Notes: a model not told the origin generated them from the letters alone. Shown: positions 44,829 to 53,905, numbered from the stretch's first letter. The stretch is DNA of 64,000 nt from Synechocystis salina LEGE 00031 (GCF_015207985.1 NZ_JADEVV010000005.1:45696-109695); one strand, 5' to 3'. A program made the numbers and translations.

Positions 44829-45980
44829 CTAATCGCCATAGGCAATTTCCAAAATATTTGAGGCGAAATAGATTTTTGGACGTGCCTGAATGTCGGATTC
44901 CATAAGAACATTTGCACTCACCAAGCGTTCTATGTCTGCGCGTGCAGTGTTGTAGTGTATTCCACACATTTCCGCAAATTGAGAAATGGTAATGGCTGGT
45001 GATTCAAATAAGTGATCGATGAGACGATTAAGTCGAATATTTCCCCCTGCTTGATTTAGTAGATCCATATACTGACTACGAAGTGTAAGAAGCTTATCAA
45101 AGCGCCTGAGTGCATCCTTTGATTGTTCAATTGTTCCACGTAGACAAAAGGCAATCCAATCTTGCCAATTTCCCTTAGTACTGACTTGAAATAAGAGATC
45201 GATATATTCATCCTTATATCTATCAAAGAAAGCACTTAGATATAGCCAAGGTCTACTGAGTTTACACTGCTCATGAATCATTAGCGATAGTAAAAGCCTA
45301 CCTACTCGACCATTTCCATCAAGGAATGGGTGGATTGCTTCAAACTGGTAATGTACCATGAAACACAGAATTAGAGGCTCAGTATTTTTTTCTTTATGGA
45401 TAAATGTTTCCAGATCATATAGGCATGGCATAACTTCATTGGGTGGAGGGGGGATGAATCGCCTATCCGAACCTATATGAACCTGAGAACGACGAAAATT
45501 ACCTGGATCTCTTTGAAATCCACGAACCCCTGATAGGAGTGTCTGATGCATCTCTCGAATCAAGTTCAGACTAAGAGGTCTTAATTCTAAAAGGCGCAAG
45601 GCTAATTCTAATGCTCTGTTATAGTTCCAAACCTCCTGCCAAGAGTTTACTGGGTCGTTAACTGACTTTGGCTCTCTAGGCTCAATCTCAAACAGCAGCA
45701 GTTGTTGAGGCGTAGCATATGTCCCTTCCAAACTAGATGATCGCAATGCTTCACGCCTCTGCAATGGACGCAACAGTAAATTGTAATTTGGCATGTACCT
45801 ACCAACCCCATCCAGTCTGGCTAACTCCTCTCTCGCTTGAAGCAACAAAGCCCAAATATCGGGAGAAACCGTCCACTCATCAGGTAATGGATCGGGAATA
45901 AATGCCCAATCTTTATTGTTTTCCACTGAAATCTCTAAAAGCCTACCGGGAGCGCTTTCAGTAAAGGTAGATCTGTCCAT
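44829..45980 (-). CDS. Fic-domain protein (AMPylase family) with C-terminal winged helix
   Basis: Encodes 383 residues from ATG 45980. N-terminal Fic_N region, inhibitory motif SSLEG (about 84-88, S-x-x-E-G type, which blocks the ATP site), Fic core HPFLDGNGRVGR (about 213), and a C-terminal winged-helix DNA-binding domain (about 325-383, ISQFAEMCGIHYNTARADIERLV in parts). Class II Fic proteins of this layout regulate targets by adenylylation and are self-inhibited through their own motif. The gene is AT-rich, lacks HIP1 sites and is bracketed by direct repeats, so it looks acquired. An in-frame start 25 codons upstream is possible. Confidence 0.9.
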   Translation of the reverse strand: MDRSTFTESAPGRLLEISVENNKDWAFIPDPLPDEWTVSPDIWALLLQAREELARLDGVGRYMPNYNLLLRPLQRREALRSSSLEGTYATPQQLLLFEIEPREPKSVNDPVNSWQEVWNYNRALELALRLLELRPLSLNLIREMHQTLLSGVRGFQRDPGNFRRSQVHIGSDRRFIPPPPNEVMPCLYDLETFIHKEKNTEPLILCFMVHYQFEAIHPFLDGNGRVGRLLLSLMIHEQCKLSRPWLYLSAFFDRYKDEYIDLLFQVSTKGNWQDWIAFCLRGTIEQSKDALRRFDKLLTLRSQYMDLLNQAGGNIRLNRLIDHLFESPAITISQFAEMCGIHYNTARADIERLVSANVLMESDIQARPKIYFASNILEIAYGD

Positions 45981-46113
45981 AATTGCAATATTACACCAAA
46001 AATTGAAATTGAATCGATTGAATTTTAATTTTTGGCACTTTTTTGCAATTCGCAAGTCTGAATTTCAATTTTGAGTTGCCAAGAGCTCTCTGGCTGAGGT
46101 TAACCCCAGGTTT

Positions 46114-46199
46114 ATGGTTTAACAAAATTCCCTGACCTTTTCCGAGTTGGGGGACAAAATCAACTAATTTGGGCAACAATTTTTTCTGCTATCTGGCGA
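46114..46199. repeat. direct repeat copy B (right flank of Fic unit, includes 3' end of glycosyltransferase gene)
   Basis: Second copy of the 86-nt repeat at 44653-44738. Its right 40 nt (46160-46199) are the last coding bases of the glycosyltransferase gene; the left 46 nt are downstream sequence. The spacing between copies is 1375 nt and holds only the Fic gene and its flanks. Confidence 0.85.
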
Positions 46200-47236
46200 T
46201 CGCCGTGTTTGTCTAACTTCTGAGTCAACCTAGGTTTTTTGGGGTTTTCCAACAAAAAATCCCATTTCCCGGCAAAAAACTGCTGGTGGGGCACAATTTG
46301 GTGCTCTCCGTAGTTCTGTAAACCTGCCAGTAAAACCTGCGCTTCCGCAAAACCATCCCTGGTGAGGGAAATAATGGGCACTTCCCATTTCAAAGCCTCG
46401 GCAAAGGTGCCAAAACCAGGCTTGGAAAATATTCGCCCACAAAGGGGCATTAGATCCACGGGGCGATAGGTTTTGTCCTTGATAATGATCAGGTTATCTA
46501 ACCTAGGGGCTTGGGCGTCAAAGGTAATAAATTGATAGTCAGGAAACTTTGTTAACACTTGATAGGGAATAGCTTCTAAACCTAAACCGCCAAAGGTTAG
46601 CAAAATAGTTTTGTCTTTGGTAGTTTTAATCGCAAACTTTTCCTTCAATATTTGCTCGCTGTAGCGGGGATCTCCCCCTAGTAATCCTGTGGCAATTTTC
46701 CTGGGAAAAATTTCCATTGGTTCGGCTAAAGGTAACTGAAATAATAAATCACATTGCCGATAATCCCGTTCAATTTTTTCGATAACTTCCCCAAATTCAT
46801 CGCCCCAGTCCCGATAAATAAAATTCCAACCGAAATTACTACTCATCCAACAGGGCAGATCCGCTCGATGGGCGATCGCCACTGCTAGGGCTGGAATGTC
46901 CGCCAGCACTAGATCCACCCGATTATTCCGTAAATAATTAGACTCCGTGGCCACCAGGGTATTTTCCCGGCGATAAATATTCTCTAAGGCTTGTCGGGTA
47001 GCGTTTTCATCCATTTGTAAACTGTCGGCCTGCACCACCCCCACATCAAAAGCCACGGGACGGTGGATAAAGGGTTTTTCCAGATAACATTCCAGCAACC
47101 AACGGGGGCTACGGGTGGCCATAATTACCAACACATCAGGGCAAAGTTCCTGGACCCGGCGGGCAATGCAGGCAGTCCGCACCGCATGGCCAAAACCATG
47201 GCCCGTAATTGCACAGTAGAGGGTGGGACGTTTCAT
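46160..47236 (-). CDS. glycosyltransferase-like protein (UDP-glycosyltransferase/MurG-type fold)
   Basis: Encodes 358 residues. GHGFGHAVRTACIARRV at the N-terminus and FSKPGFGTFAEALKWEVPIISL with QILKE... in the C-terminal lobe are typical of a GT-B fold, similar to the N-terminal domain of arabinokinases and to predicted UDP-GlcNAc transferases. FGGLGLEAIPY is the C-domain glycine loop. It could glycosylate an envelope lipid or polysaccharide. Its 3' end is duplicated beyond the Fic gene (see repeat). Divergent from the TetR gene. Confidence 0.82.
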   Translation of the reverse strand: MKRPTLYCAITGHGFGHAVRTACIARRVQELCPDVLVIMATRSPRWLLECYLEKPFIHRPVAFDVGVVQADSLQMDENATRQALENIYRRENTLVATESNYLRNNRVDLVLADIPALAVAIAHRADLPCWMSSNFGWNFIYRDWGDEFGEVIEKIERDYRQCDLLFQLPLAEPMEIFPRKIATGLLGGDPRYSEQILKEKFAIKTTKDKTILLTFGGLGLEAIPYQVLTKFPDYQFITFDAQAPRLDNLIIIKDKTYRPVDLMPLCGRIFSKPGFGTFAEALKWEVPIISLTRDGFAEAQVLLAGLQNYGEHQIVPHQQFFAGKWDFLLENPKKPRLTQKLDKHGDRQIAEKIVAQIS

Positions 47237-47339
47237 GCAAAAAGGTGAGAATTATGAAGATTTCTGTTGACCAGTGGGGCGATCGAGATTTTTCCCGCAC
47301 AATAACAGTAATAGCTGGGTGAGTTTAGAGGTAAAGTCC

Positions 47340-47993
47340 ATGCAGAGCAAAAAGTATTACACCGCCCCATCAACCTTTACCAATCCGGCTGAAGCTTCCA
47401 CCCATGATCGCATTTTGAAGGGAGCTTTGAAATTATTTGGCACTAAGGGCTATGAAGGTACCACCACCAAGGATTTGGCCCAGGCGGCCAATGTGGCCGA
47501 AGGGACTTTGTTCCGTTATTTCACCAACAAGAAGGCCATTTTGGTGGAAGTAGCCACCGCCGGCTGGATAGAAATTCTCACTGACCTGCTGACGGAATTA
47601 AGTGAGATGGGCAGTTACAAGGCGATCGCCCAGGTAATGAAACGGCGTATGTTCCATTTACGAGAAAATAAATATTTATTGCAGGTCTGCTTTGTGGAAG
47701 CCCAATACCACCCTGAGCTACGGGAAAAAATTCAGTCGGAAATTATCGACAAAATGACCGATGTGGCGGAGGCATTTTTCCAAACTGCCATGGACCGGGG
47801 CATTTACCGGCGGATGAATCCCAAAATTGTGGCCCAGGTTTTCTTAGGCATGTTTGCAGTGGCGGGTTTTTCGGAACAAACGGTAATTGACCCCCACGCG
47901 TCCCCCCAGGCTTTGCAGGAAATGGCGGAAGGGTTAGCTGATATTTTTCTCCATGGAGTATTGACCAAAGGCGAAAAAAATACCAGCCATTAA
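47340..47993 (+). CDS. TetR-family transcriptional regulator
   Basis: Encodes 217 residues. N-terminal TetR helix-turn-helix (about 25-70): ILKGALKLFGTKGYEGTTTKDLAQAANVAEGTLFRYF (two parts) with the usual YFTNKKAILVEV follow-up. C-terminal ligand-binding helices have no recognisable effector. ATG 47340 with GAGG nine nt upstream is preferred to a start 22 codons earlier. It is divergent from the glycosyltransferase gene (103 nt), so that gene is one candidate target. Confidence 0.9.
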   Translation: MQSKKYYTAPSTFTNPAEASTHDRILKGALKLFGTKGYEGTTTKDLAQAANVAEGTLFRYFTNKKAILVEVATAGWIEILTDLLTELSEMGSYKAIAQVMKRRMFHLRENKYLLQVCFVEAQYHPELREKIQSEIIDKMTDVAEAFFQTAMDRGIYRRMNPKIVAQVFLGMFAVAGFSEQTVIDPHASPQALQEMAEGLADIFLHGVLTKGEKNTSH

Positions 47994-48118
47994 TGCAATA
48001 CAGCAATAGCTCTCTTTTATCAGTCTAGGTGTATAAAGTGAAGATACAGCTACCGTTTCTTTGGCTTTACGGGGAACTACCATCTGCCACTTCTAGCTTT
48101 CCGCTCTTGTCTTCTATT

Positions 48119-48631
48119 CTATCTTCCCTTTTCTGATAAAAGAGCGATATCTGGTAACTTTTTTTGCCAAAATAATGCTTTACCCATTTGGGGGTTTAGC
48201 TCGTAGCTACCAAAGCCAAACGACCTGTAAGCTGATTGGGCAACATGATTTCCTTCAAGTACTTCTAAGGTGAGTTTACAACAGCCTAAATCTAAGGCAA
48301 TGGCTTCTACTTTTTGCAACATTAGTTTTGATAATCCCTTACCACGATAGGGCAAAGAAACAATAACATCATGAATATTTAGTAATGGCTTACAAGCAAA
48401 AGTAGAAAATCCTTCTAGACACACAATAAGACCAGCAGGCTGAAAATCAACAAAGGCAAGAATGACATGGGCAGAAGGTCTTTTGGCAAGTTCTACAGGC
48501 AGATTTGCTTTAACATAATCAGATAATCCTTCTCCTCCTCCCATGGGATCACGGGCATATTCATCTATCAATTGAATCATTGCTTCCGCATGGATAGTTA
48601 AATTAAGGTCTGCTTTTACAATGTCAATCAT
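48119..48631 (-). CDS. GNAT-family N-acetyltransferase
   Basis: Encodes 170 residues. Acetyl-CoA binding motif A is VSLPYRGKGLSKLMLQKVE (short parts shown: RGKGLS), followed by LEVLEGNHVAQSAYRSFGF, the standard GNAT motif B. Substrate unknown. It is the third gene of a minus-strand group (vWA, Slr1339-like, GNAT) with a 35-nt gap to the previous one. Confidence 0.88.
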   Translation of the reverse strand: MIDIVKADLNLTIHAEAMIQLIDEYARDPMGGGEGLSDYVKANLPVELAKRPSAHVILAFVDFQPAGLIVCLEGFSTFACKPLLNIHDVIVSLPYRGKGLSKLMLQKVEAIALDLGCCKLTLEVLEGNHVAQSAYRSFGFGSYELNPQMGKALFWQKKLPDIALLSEKGR

Positions 48632-48666
48632 TTTTGTGATTTTAATAATACAAGACTATGTTAATT

Positions 48667-49092
48667 TTAGGTTGATTCGTTATTTAATAAGGCAATGGCC
48701 GCGGCTAAGGTAGATGGATAATGCTTAGCTAAATCTGCAAACCAAATTCCCTCACCGGACAGTGGGTCAAGTTGGTCTAGCCATTGTTGTGCTTTTTGAG
48801 CAATGATTGCCTGTCTTTGTTGCTCTTGGCGATCGATTAAATTTTTTAGTTCTGGATTTAAAGCTTGGGGCGATCCTTTGATTATAGTTGGGATTTGATC
48901 CGTTTTTTCAGGAAAGTAATTAATCTTAAAACCTTGCTTTAATTCATTTAAAATTTTATCTAAAGTTGGATGCTGTTGCTCTTTACTCAAGGTAGGGTCT
49001 ATCGTTGGATTATTAGATATTATGTCTGGTTCTTGAATATATTTTTGGCGGAGGTCAGCCAGTATAGAGTCAATGGAATCGGAGTCGTTCAT
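48667..49092 (-). CDS. salt stress protein of the Slr1339 family (conserved cyanobacterial)
   Basis: Encodes 141 residues. The C-terminal DPLSGEGIWFADLAKHYPSTLAAAIALL (short parts) is the family signature; the N-terminus has an acidic start and a basic helical middle with RQEQQRQAIIAQKAQQWL. I start at ATG 49092 because it follows the vWA stop by 16 nt; a TTG further upstream would overlap it. Function unknown; name by resemblance to a PCC 6803 protein as I remember it. Confidence 0.7.
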   Translation of the reverse strand: MNDSDSIDSILADLRQKYIQEPDIISNNPTIDPTLSKEQQHPTLDKILNELKQGFKINYFPEKTDQIPTIIKGSPQALNPELKNLIDRQEQQRQAIIAQKAQQWLDQLDPLSGEGIWFADLAKHYPSTLAAAIALLNNEST

Positions 49093-49108
49093 AATAAAAT
49101 CTCTAGTT

Positions 49109-49711
49109 TTAATCCTCAATAGCGTTTAATAAAACTTCAGTTAATGTTAAATCTTCCATTTCATCAAAAGTTACTGTATCGACGATATCAAACTTGGCTC
49201 CTACTTCCATTAATTGATCATCAAGGGCTTGAAGAAATTTGGTAGCACTGGGGTCATTACCGATTTGCATGAATGAAATGGCCAATTCTTCATCTGCATC
49301 TAGACATTTGCTGGCTTGGATAATGATTTCAAACACGGATCTACGATCATTCGGTTCTCCATCCGTAATCACTAAAATAGTTTCACCTATTTGGGCTTGA
49401 TTAGATTTTTTTCGTTGTAAAAAATTATTGATCGCATCCTGTAGCACGGCGGTGAGATTAGTGCCCCCTACTGGCTCATTTTCTTGGAAAATTTGCTCTA
49501 CTTTAGATGCGTTGACGTTATCGTAACGACGAAATTTACCGGAGAAGGTGTACACGGTGATCCCATCATCATCTAGCTGATCACACTTTCTGGCTAGGGC
49601 GAGGGTTGATTCTTGAACTAGCTCCCATCGGCTTTTTTGGAATTTTGGCTCGATGATAGACATGCTACCGCTTTTATCAATAATGAGTGTGTAATCCCGT
49701 TGGTTTGGCAT
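49109..49711 (-). CDS. von Willebrand factor type A domain protein
   Basis: Encodes 200 residues that are essentially one vWA domain. The metal-ion adhesion site is complete: DKSGSM (residues 12-17), GGTNL, and VITDGEPND. No signal peptide or membrane helix, so cytoplasmic. Small cytosolic vWA proteins often serve as adaptor or chaperone partners of AAA or other proteins. First gene of the three-gene minus-strand group. Confidence 0.88.
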   Translation of the reverse strand: MPNQRDYTLIIDKSGSMSIIEPKFQKSRWELVQESTLALARKCDQLDDDGITVYTFSGKFRRYDNVNASKVEQIFQENEPVGGTNLTAVLQDAINNFLQRKKSNQAQIGETILVITDGEPNDRRSVFEIIIQASKCLDADEELAISFMQIGNDPSATKFLQALDDQLMEVGAKFDIVDTVTFDEMEDLTLTEVLLNAIED

Positions 49712-49992
49712 CTTGAACCTGCTTGTGAAATGAACTTGTTGTCAATTATAGAAATTTTTCAGTCTGTCAGTAGCATAATTTTGATTTTTCTACGACTCTA
49801 CCAATAAATTGGAGCATTCAAAATTATTTGATGAACTCAGAATTTACCAAGGATGATAAACATTTTTAGCCTTTTTGATGATTAATTATTCCGTTGACCA
49901 CATCACGACAAAACTAGCTTTAATTATTCTCGTCGGCGATCGCCATTGATCCGGCTATAATGATTGCCGCTTTATTTCCTTGAACTTTGTCC
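49712..49992. other. intergenic region upstream of dcd, no gene recognised
   Basis: AT-rich gap between the divergent vWA gene and dcd. A HIP1 site (GGCGATCGCC) is near 49934. No conserved RNA or terminator motif is seen. The dcd and vWA promoters must lie here. Confidence 0.4.
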
Positions 49993-50574
49993 ATGATCAA
50001 AAATGACATTTGGATCCGCGCCCAGGCCGCCCAAGGCATGATTGAGCCTTTTGAACCCCAGCTAATGCGGCAAATAGAGGGGGAACCGGCTATTTCTTTT
50101 GGTCTAAGCAGTTTTGGTTATGATATTCGACTTTCGGCGGCGGATTTTCGCATTTTTCGTCATATTCCGGGCACTGTAGTTGACCCCAAAAACTTTAATC
50201 CCCACAATTTGGAAGCAACCCAACTCCACAAAGATAGCAGTGGCAGTTATTTCATTTTGCCGGCCCACTCCTATGGCCTAGGGGTGGCAGTGGAAAGATT
50301 AGCGATCCCCGCCAATGTCACTGTGCTTTGTATCGGTAAAAGTACTTACGCTCGGGCTGGCATTATCGCCAATTTAACTCCGGGGGAAGCGGGGTGGTGT
50401 GGTCACCTCACCCTGGAATTTTCTAATTCCTCCAGTGCCGATTGCCGTATTTACGCCAATGAAGGCATTGTGCAACTGCTCTTTTTTGAAGGGGAAAACT
50501 GCGACATTAGCTATGAAACCAGAAGGGGCAAATATCAAAATCAGCCCCAATCGGTCACATTACCCCGGGTTTAG
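49993..50574 (+). CDS. dcd: dCTP deaminase
   Basis: Encodes 193 residues from ATG 49993 (an earlier TTG would add two residues). Family motifs: SFGYDIRLS near the start, LCIGKSTYARAGI with the catalytic region, TPGEAGWCGHLTLEFSN with the active-site Glu, and NEGIVQLLFFEG. It deaminates dCTP to dUTP for dTTP synthesis. Convergent with cax. Confidence 0.93.
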   Translation: MIKNDIWIRAQAAQGMIEPFEPQLMRQIEGEPAISFGLSSFGYDIRLSAADFRIFRHIPGTVVDPKNFNPHNLEATQLHKDSSGSYFILPAHSYGLGVAVERLAIPANVTVLCIGKSTYARAGIIANLTPGEAGWCGHLTLEFSNSSSADCRIYANEGIVQLLFFEGENCDISYETRRGKYQNQPQSVTLPRV

Positions 50575-50593
50575 GGTTGCCAAAAACTACGCA

Positions 50594-51712
50594 CTAGATC
50601 AGGGTGGGATGGAAGTAAAAAGCTAGGGCCACAATGGCATAGGTGGCCAGCAATAGGACCCCCTCTAACCAATTGGAACTGCCGTCACCACTGATGGAGT
50701 TGACAATCAACACCGCCACCAATACCGCCACCAACTCGAAAGGATTGAAATTTAAGTCCATGGGTTGACCGATCGCCCAGCCGACGATGACCAGGACTGG
50801 TGCCACAAAAAAGGCAATTTGCAGGCTCGATCCCATCACCACAGACATGGAAAGATCCATTTTGTCCTTCATGGCCACAGTGACGGCGGTGGCATGCTCA
50901 GCGGCATTACCAATAATAGGTAGGAGAATTACCCCAGTAAACAGGGCAGTTAATCCCAGGGACTCTGTGGCCACTTCAAGGGAGCCCACCAGTAATTCCG
51001 ACTCCACGGCTACCCCCAGGGTGACGGCCAGTAAAACCCCCGTCCAAAGCCAAAGATTTGGTTTTTCCTCTTCTGTGGGAGGGGACGGTTCCGCCATGGT
51101 TTCGCCGAGTTCCGGCATTTCCATATTTTCAGCCAAACCCACATCGTACAAATAGGCGTGGGTTCCCATGGAAAATACCAGAGAAAGCAAGTAAACCCCG
51201 ATCAACACTACGGCTACGGCCACGGACAAATTTTGCAAAACCGTTTCCGTCACCCCTGTGGAGGTATATTGCAACGCTGTGGGCAAAAGAATGGCCACTA
51301 CGCCCAAATTCATGGTGGAGGCATTTAAACGGGCGGCGATCGGTTGGAAATTCTGTTCCTTATAGCGCAATCCCCCCAGGAAGACGGCAAAACCCATTAC
51401 CAGCAGTAAGTTGCCAATAATTGATCCCGTCAGGGTGGCCTTAACTACATCGATCAATCCCTCCTTGAGGGCAATGTAAGCCAAGATTAGCTCCGTGGCG
51501 TTGCCGAAGGTAGCATTGAGCAAGCCCCCCGCATTGGGACCGATGACCACAGCGATTTCCTCCGTGGCGGTGCCCATGAAGGCTGCTAGGGGCACAATGG
51601 CCAAACCCGCCAAAATGAACACCGTCGTTTCCCCCCACCCCAACCAGTGGGCGGCGAAGGAGAGGGGACAAAAAACTAACAGAACAAGAAAAATCTTACT
51701 TTTGGTGGACAT
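50594..51712 (-). CDS. cax: calcium/proton antiporter
   Basis: Encodes 372 residues with about eleven membrane helices. Two CaCA repeats are seen: NATFGNATELILAYIAL (about 70) and PIIGNAAEHATAVTVA (about 260), with an acidic cytosolic loop (about 195-220) between them. It exchanges Ca2+ for H+ across the plasma membrane and matches SynCAX (slr1336) of PCC 6803, which is important for salt and alkaline tolerance. Stop lies 19 nt from the convergent dcd stop. Confidence 0.92.
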   Translation of the reverse strand: MSTKSKIFLVLLVFCPLSFAAHWLGWGETTVFILAGLAIVPLAAFMGTATEEIAVVIGPNAGGLLNATFGNATELILAYIALKEGLIDVVKATLTGSIIGNLLLVMGFAVFLGGLRYKEQNFQPIAARLNASTMNLGVVAILLPTALQYTSTGVTETVLQNLSVAVAVVLIGVYLLSLVFSMGTHAYLYDVGLAENMEMPELGETMAEPSPPTEEEKPNLWLWTGVLLAVTLGVAVESELLVGSLEVATESLGLTALFTGVILLPIIGNAAEHATAVTVAMKDKMDLSMSVVMGSSLQIAFFVAPVLVIVGWAIGQPMDLNFNPFELVAVLVAVLIVNSISGDGSSNWLEGVLLLATYAIVALAFYFHPTLI

Positions 51713-51897
51713 AACCTGGCGATCGCCATTGCAATGGTTTTTTGGATAGCTCGATTCATTATGCCCCAGGAAATTTCAAAATCATCTTGATCTCAAAAGA
51801 TTAAATAATCGATCCCGAGGGAAATTATTGATTGCTCTCCTGGGGGGTAGGCCGTGGTTTAGAATATATCCCTGGGTGTTTCCCCACAAACCGATTA

Positions 51898-51970
51898 CCA
51901 GGGTTGGCCGAGCGGTTGAGGCAGCGAACTCATAATTCGCCCTAGACAGGTTCAACTCCTGTACCCTGGA
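51898..51970 (+). tRNA. tRNA with anticodon CAU, probably tRNA-Ile (lysidine type)
   Basis: A full cloverleaf of 73 nt is present: acceptor CCAGGGT/ACCCTGG, anticodon stem GCGAA/TTCGC with loop CTCATAA (anticodon CAT in DNA), variable loop CCTAG and T-arm ACAGG/CCTGT with TTCAACT. CCA is not encoded. The D-arm (GGCCGAGCGGTTGAGGC) resembles plastid trnI-CAU more than elongator Met, so the C34 is probably converted to lysidine by TilS and reads AUA. Met identity is not fully excluded. Confidence 0.75.
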
Positions 51971-52107
51971 CTTAGATTTAATCCATTGGGTTTTTGGCAG
52001 TCACCCTAAGCATTGTCATCAACTCAAGTGAAAGGTCAGGGAGGCTATGTTCCAGTGGTAACCATGGCGATCGCCTGCTAGACTAGAAAGGTTGTCAAAA
52101 ATTCGCA

Positions 52108-52156
52108 CATCCAAGCTTTCGGGTGTTTCTGCAACAAGCTGAAATTCCCTTGGATG
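52108..52156 (+). promoter_or_regulatory. rpsB: rpsB leader stem, possible S2 autoregulatory element
   Basis: CATCCAAG (52108-52115) and CTTGGATG (52149-52156) form an 8-bp stem around a 33-nt loop, 31 nt before the rpsB start. An S2 leader element controls rpsB-tsf in other bacteria; structural resemblance is only suggestive here. Confidence 0.4.
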
Positions 52157-52187
52157 AAGGATAAACCCGAATAGGAGAAAATTTAAC

Positions 52188-52997
52188 ATGCCCGTAGTTT
52201 CTCTCGCAGATTTGCTAGAGTCTGGTGTTCACTTCGGCCACCAAACCCGCCGCTGGAACCCCCGCATGGATCAATATATCTACACCGCCCGCAATGGTGT
52301 ACATATCATTGACCTAGTGCAAACCGCCCAACTGATGGAAGATGCCTATGAATATGTGCGTTCTTCCACCATCAGCGGCAAAAAGTTTTTGTTCGTCGGC
52401 ACCAAGCGCCAAGCCGCTGGCATCATTTCCCAGGAAGCCCAACGCTGTGGAGCCCATTACGTTAATCAACGGTGGTTGGGGGGCATGCTCACCAACTGGG
52501 AAACCATCCGCAAACGGGTCGATCGCCTGAAGGAATTGGAAGCCCTAGAAAGCAGTGGTGCCATTGATCGTCGCCCCAAAAAGGAAGGTTCCATGCTCCG
52601 GCGGGAATTAGGCAAACTACAGAAGTACCTCGGCGGCATCAAAAATATGCGCAAGCTCCCTGACGTGGTGGTAATCGTCGACCAACGACGGGAACATAAC
52701 GCCATCCACGAGTGCCAAAAACTAGGCATTCCCATCATCGCCATGTTGGATACCAACTGTGATCCCGATGTGGTAGATGTGCCCATCCCCGCCAACGATG
52801 ACGCGATCCGTTCCATCAAACTGATTGTGGGCAAATTAGCCGATGCCATCTATGAAGGTCGCCATGGTCAGCCAGATGTCAGCGATGACTACGAGGAATT
52901 TGACGAAGGTTTAGATGGGGATAATCTGGAAGTAGAAGCCGCTGAAGAGGTGGAGGAAGTGGCCGAAGCAGAAGCTACGGCAACCCCAGAAGCTTAA
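52188..52997 (+). CDS. rpsB: 30S ribosomal protein S2
   Basis: Encodes 269 residues. S2 signatures: [17 protein letters not shown] at the start and [15 protein letters not shown] (about 95). The C-terminal ~45 residues are an acidic Glu/Ala-rich tail, longer than in Escherichia coli and usual for cyanobacterial S2. AGGAG about 12 nt before ATG. It is followed after 153 nt by tsf, the conserved rpsB-tsf pair, downstream of a tRNA gene. Confidence 0.97.
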   Translation: MPVVSLADLLESGVHFGHQTRRWNPRMDQYIYTARNGVHIIDLVQTAQLMEDAYEYVRSSTISGKKFLFVGTKRQAAGIISQEAQRCGAHYVNQRWLGGMLTNWETIRKRVDRLKELEALESSGAIDRRPKKEGSMLRRELGKLQKYLGGIKNMRKLPDVVVIVDQRREHNAIHECQKLGIPIIAMLDTNCDPDVVDVPIPANDDAIRSIKLIVGKLADAIYEGRHGQPDVSDDYEEFDEGLDGDNLEVEAAEEVEEVAEAEATATPEA

Positions 52998-53009
52998 ATT
53001 TTGTCCCTT

Positions 53010-53042
53010 TTTCCCTTTGTCCTCCCGATGGACCGAGGGAAA
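53010..53042 (+). other. hairpin between rpsB and tsf
   Basis: TTTCCCT (53010-53016) pairs with AGGGAAA (53036-53042) and inside it GTCC pairs with GGAC around a TCCCGAT loop. No T-tract follows, so it is not an ordinary terminator; it may be an mRNA processing or stability element that sets the ratio of S2 to EF-Ts. Confidence 0.55.
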
Positions 53043-53150
53043 CCCCGTCCCGGTGCTAGGGGAACATCTAGCTGGTGTTGGCCATCACTTTTTTCCCTTA
53101 GCCCAATAATTACCGTGCAATCATAGAAAAACTGATTAGGAACGATAACC

Positions 53151-53807
53151 ATGGCAGAAATTACCGCTCAACTCGTGAAGGAACTGCGCGATAAAATCGG
53201 CGCGGGCATGATGGATTGCAAAAAAGCCCTAAAGGAAAATGAGGGTAATTTAGAAAAGTCCATTGAATGGCTCCGGCAGAAGGGTATTGCCTCCGCTGAT
53301 AAAAAATCTGGCCGCACCGCCGCCGAAGGTTTGGTCCACAGCTATATTCACTTTGGTGGCCGCATTGGCGTGTTGGTGGAAGTTAACTGTGAAACTGATT
53401 TCGTGGCCCGGGGCGATCGGTTTAAAGATTTGGTTAACGATGTGGCCATGCAGATTGCCGCCTGTCCCAACGTGGAATATGTCAGTGTGGCTGATATTCC
53501 CCAGGAAATGGTGGCTAAAGAGAAGGAAATTGAAATGGGGCGCGATGACCTGGGCAAAAAGCCTGCCAACATCAAAGAAAAGATTGTCCAAGGCCGCATC
53601 GACAAACGCCTGAAGGAGTTATCTTTGCTGGACCAGCCCTACATCAAAGACCAAAACCTCACCATCGAAGAATTGGTCAAACAGGCGATCGCCGAATTGG
53701 GGGAAAACATCCAAGTTCGTCGCTTTATTCGCTTTAACCTTGGCGAAGGCATCGAAAAGGCAGAAACTAACTTTGCTGAAGAAGTGGCCGCCGCTGCTAA
53801 GGGCTAA
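53151..53807 (+). CDS. tsf: elongation factor Ts
   Basis: Encodes 218 residues. N-terminal UBA-like domain [20 protein letters not shown] (parts) and the core motifs [19 protein letters not shown] and LLDQPYIKD are complete. It is the nucleotide exchange factor of EF-Tu. At 218 residues it is the short single-core form typical of cyanobacteria and plastids, versus about 283 in Escherichia coli. Confidence 0.97.
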   Translation: MAEITAQLVKELRDKIGAGMMDCKKALKENEGNLEKSIEWLRQKGIASADKKSGRTAAEGLVHSYIHFGGRIGVLVEVNCETDFVARGDRFKDLVNDVAMQIAACPNVEYVSVADIPQEMVAKEKEIEMGRDDLGKKPANIKEKIVQGRIDKRLKELSLLDQPYIKDQNLTIEELVKQAIAELGENIQVRRFIRFNLGEGIEKAETNFAEEVAAAAKG

Positions 53808-53862
53808 TAACTCAGATCTGATCACCAAGCTAGTTATTAGCTAAATTTGAGAACCCGTTACA

Positions 53863-53905
53863 CCCAGATTTCCACCGCCACAGGCCAGGGGAGATTTGGG
53901 TTTTT
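53863..53905 (+). terminator. rpsB-tsf terminator
   Basis: CCCAGAT-TTCC (53863-53873) pairs with GGAG-ATTTGGG (to 53900) and is followed by TTTTT (53901-53905). The stem has about 11 base pairs with two G-T pairs. Confidence 0.75.

Noticed and set aside
46160..47236. Possibility that the glycosyltransferase gene is truncated by the Fic insertion
   Set aside because: Its frame is complete to a stop codon and the terminal residues are repeated in the other copy, so the gene end appears restored.
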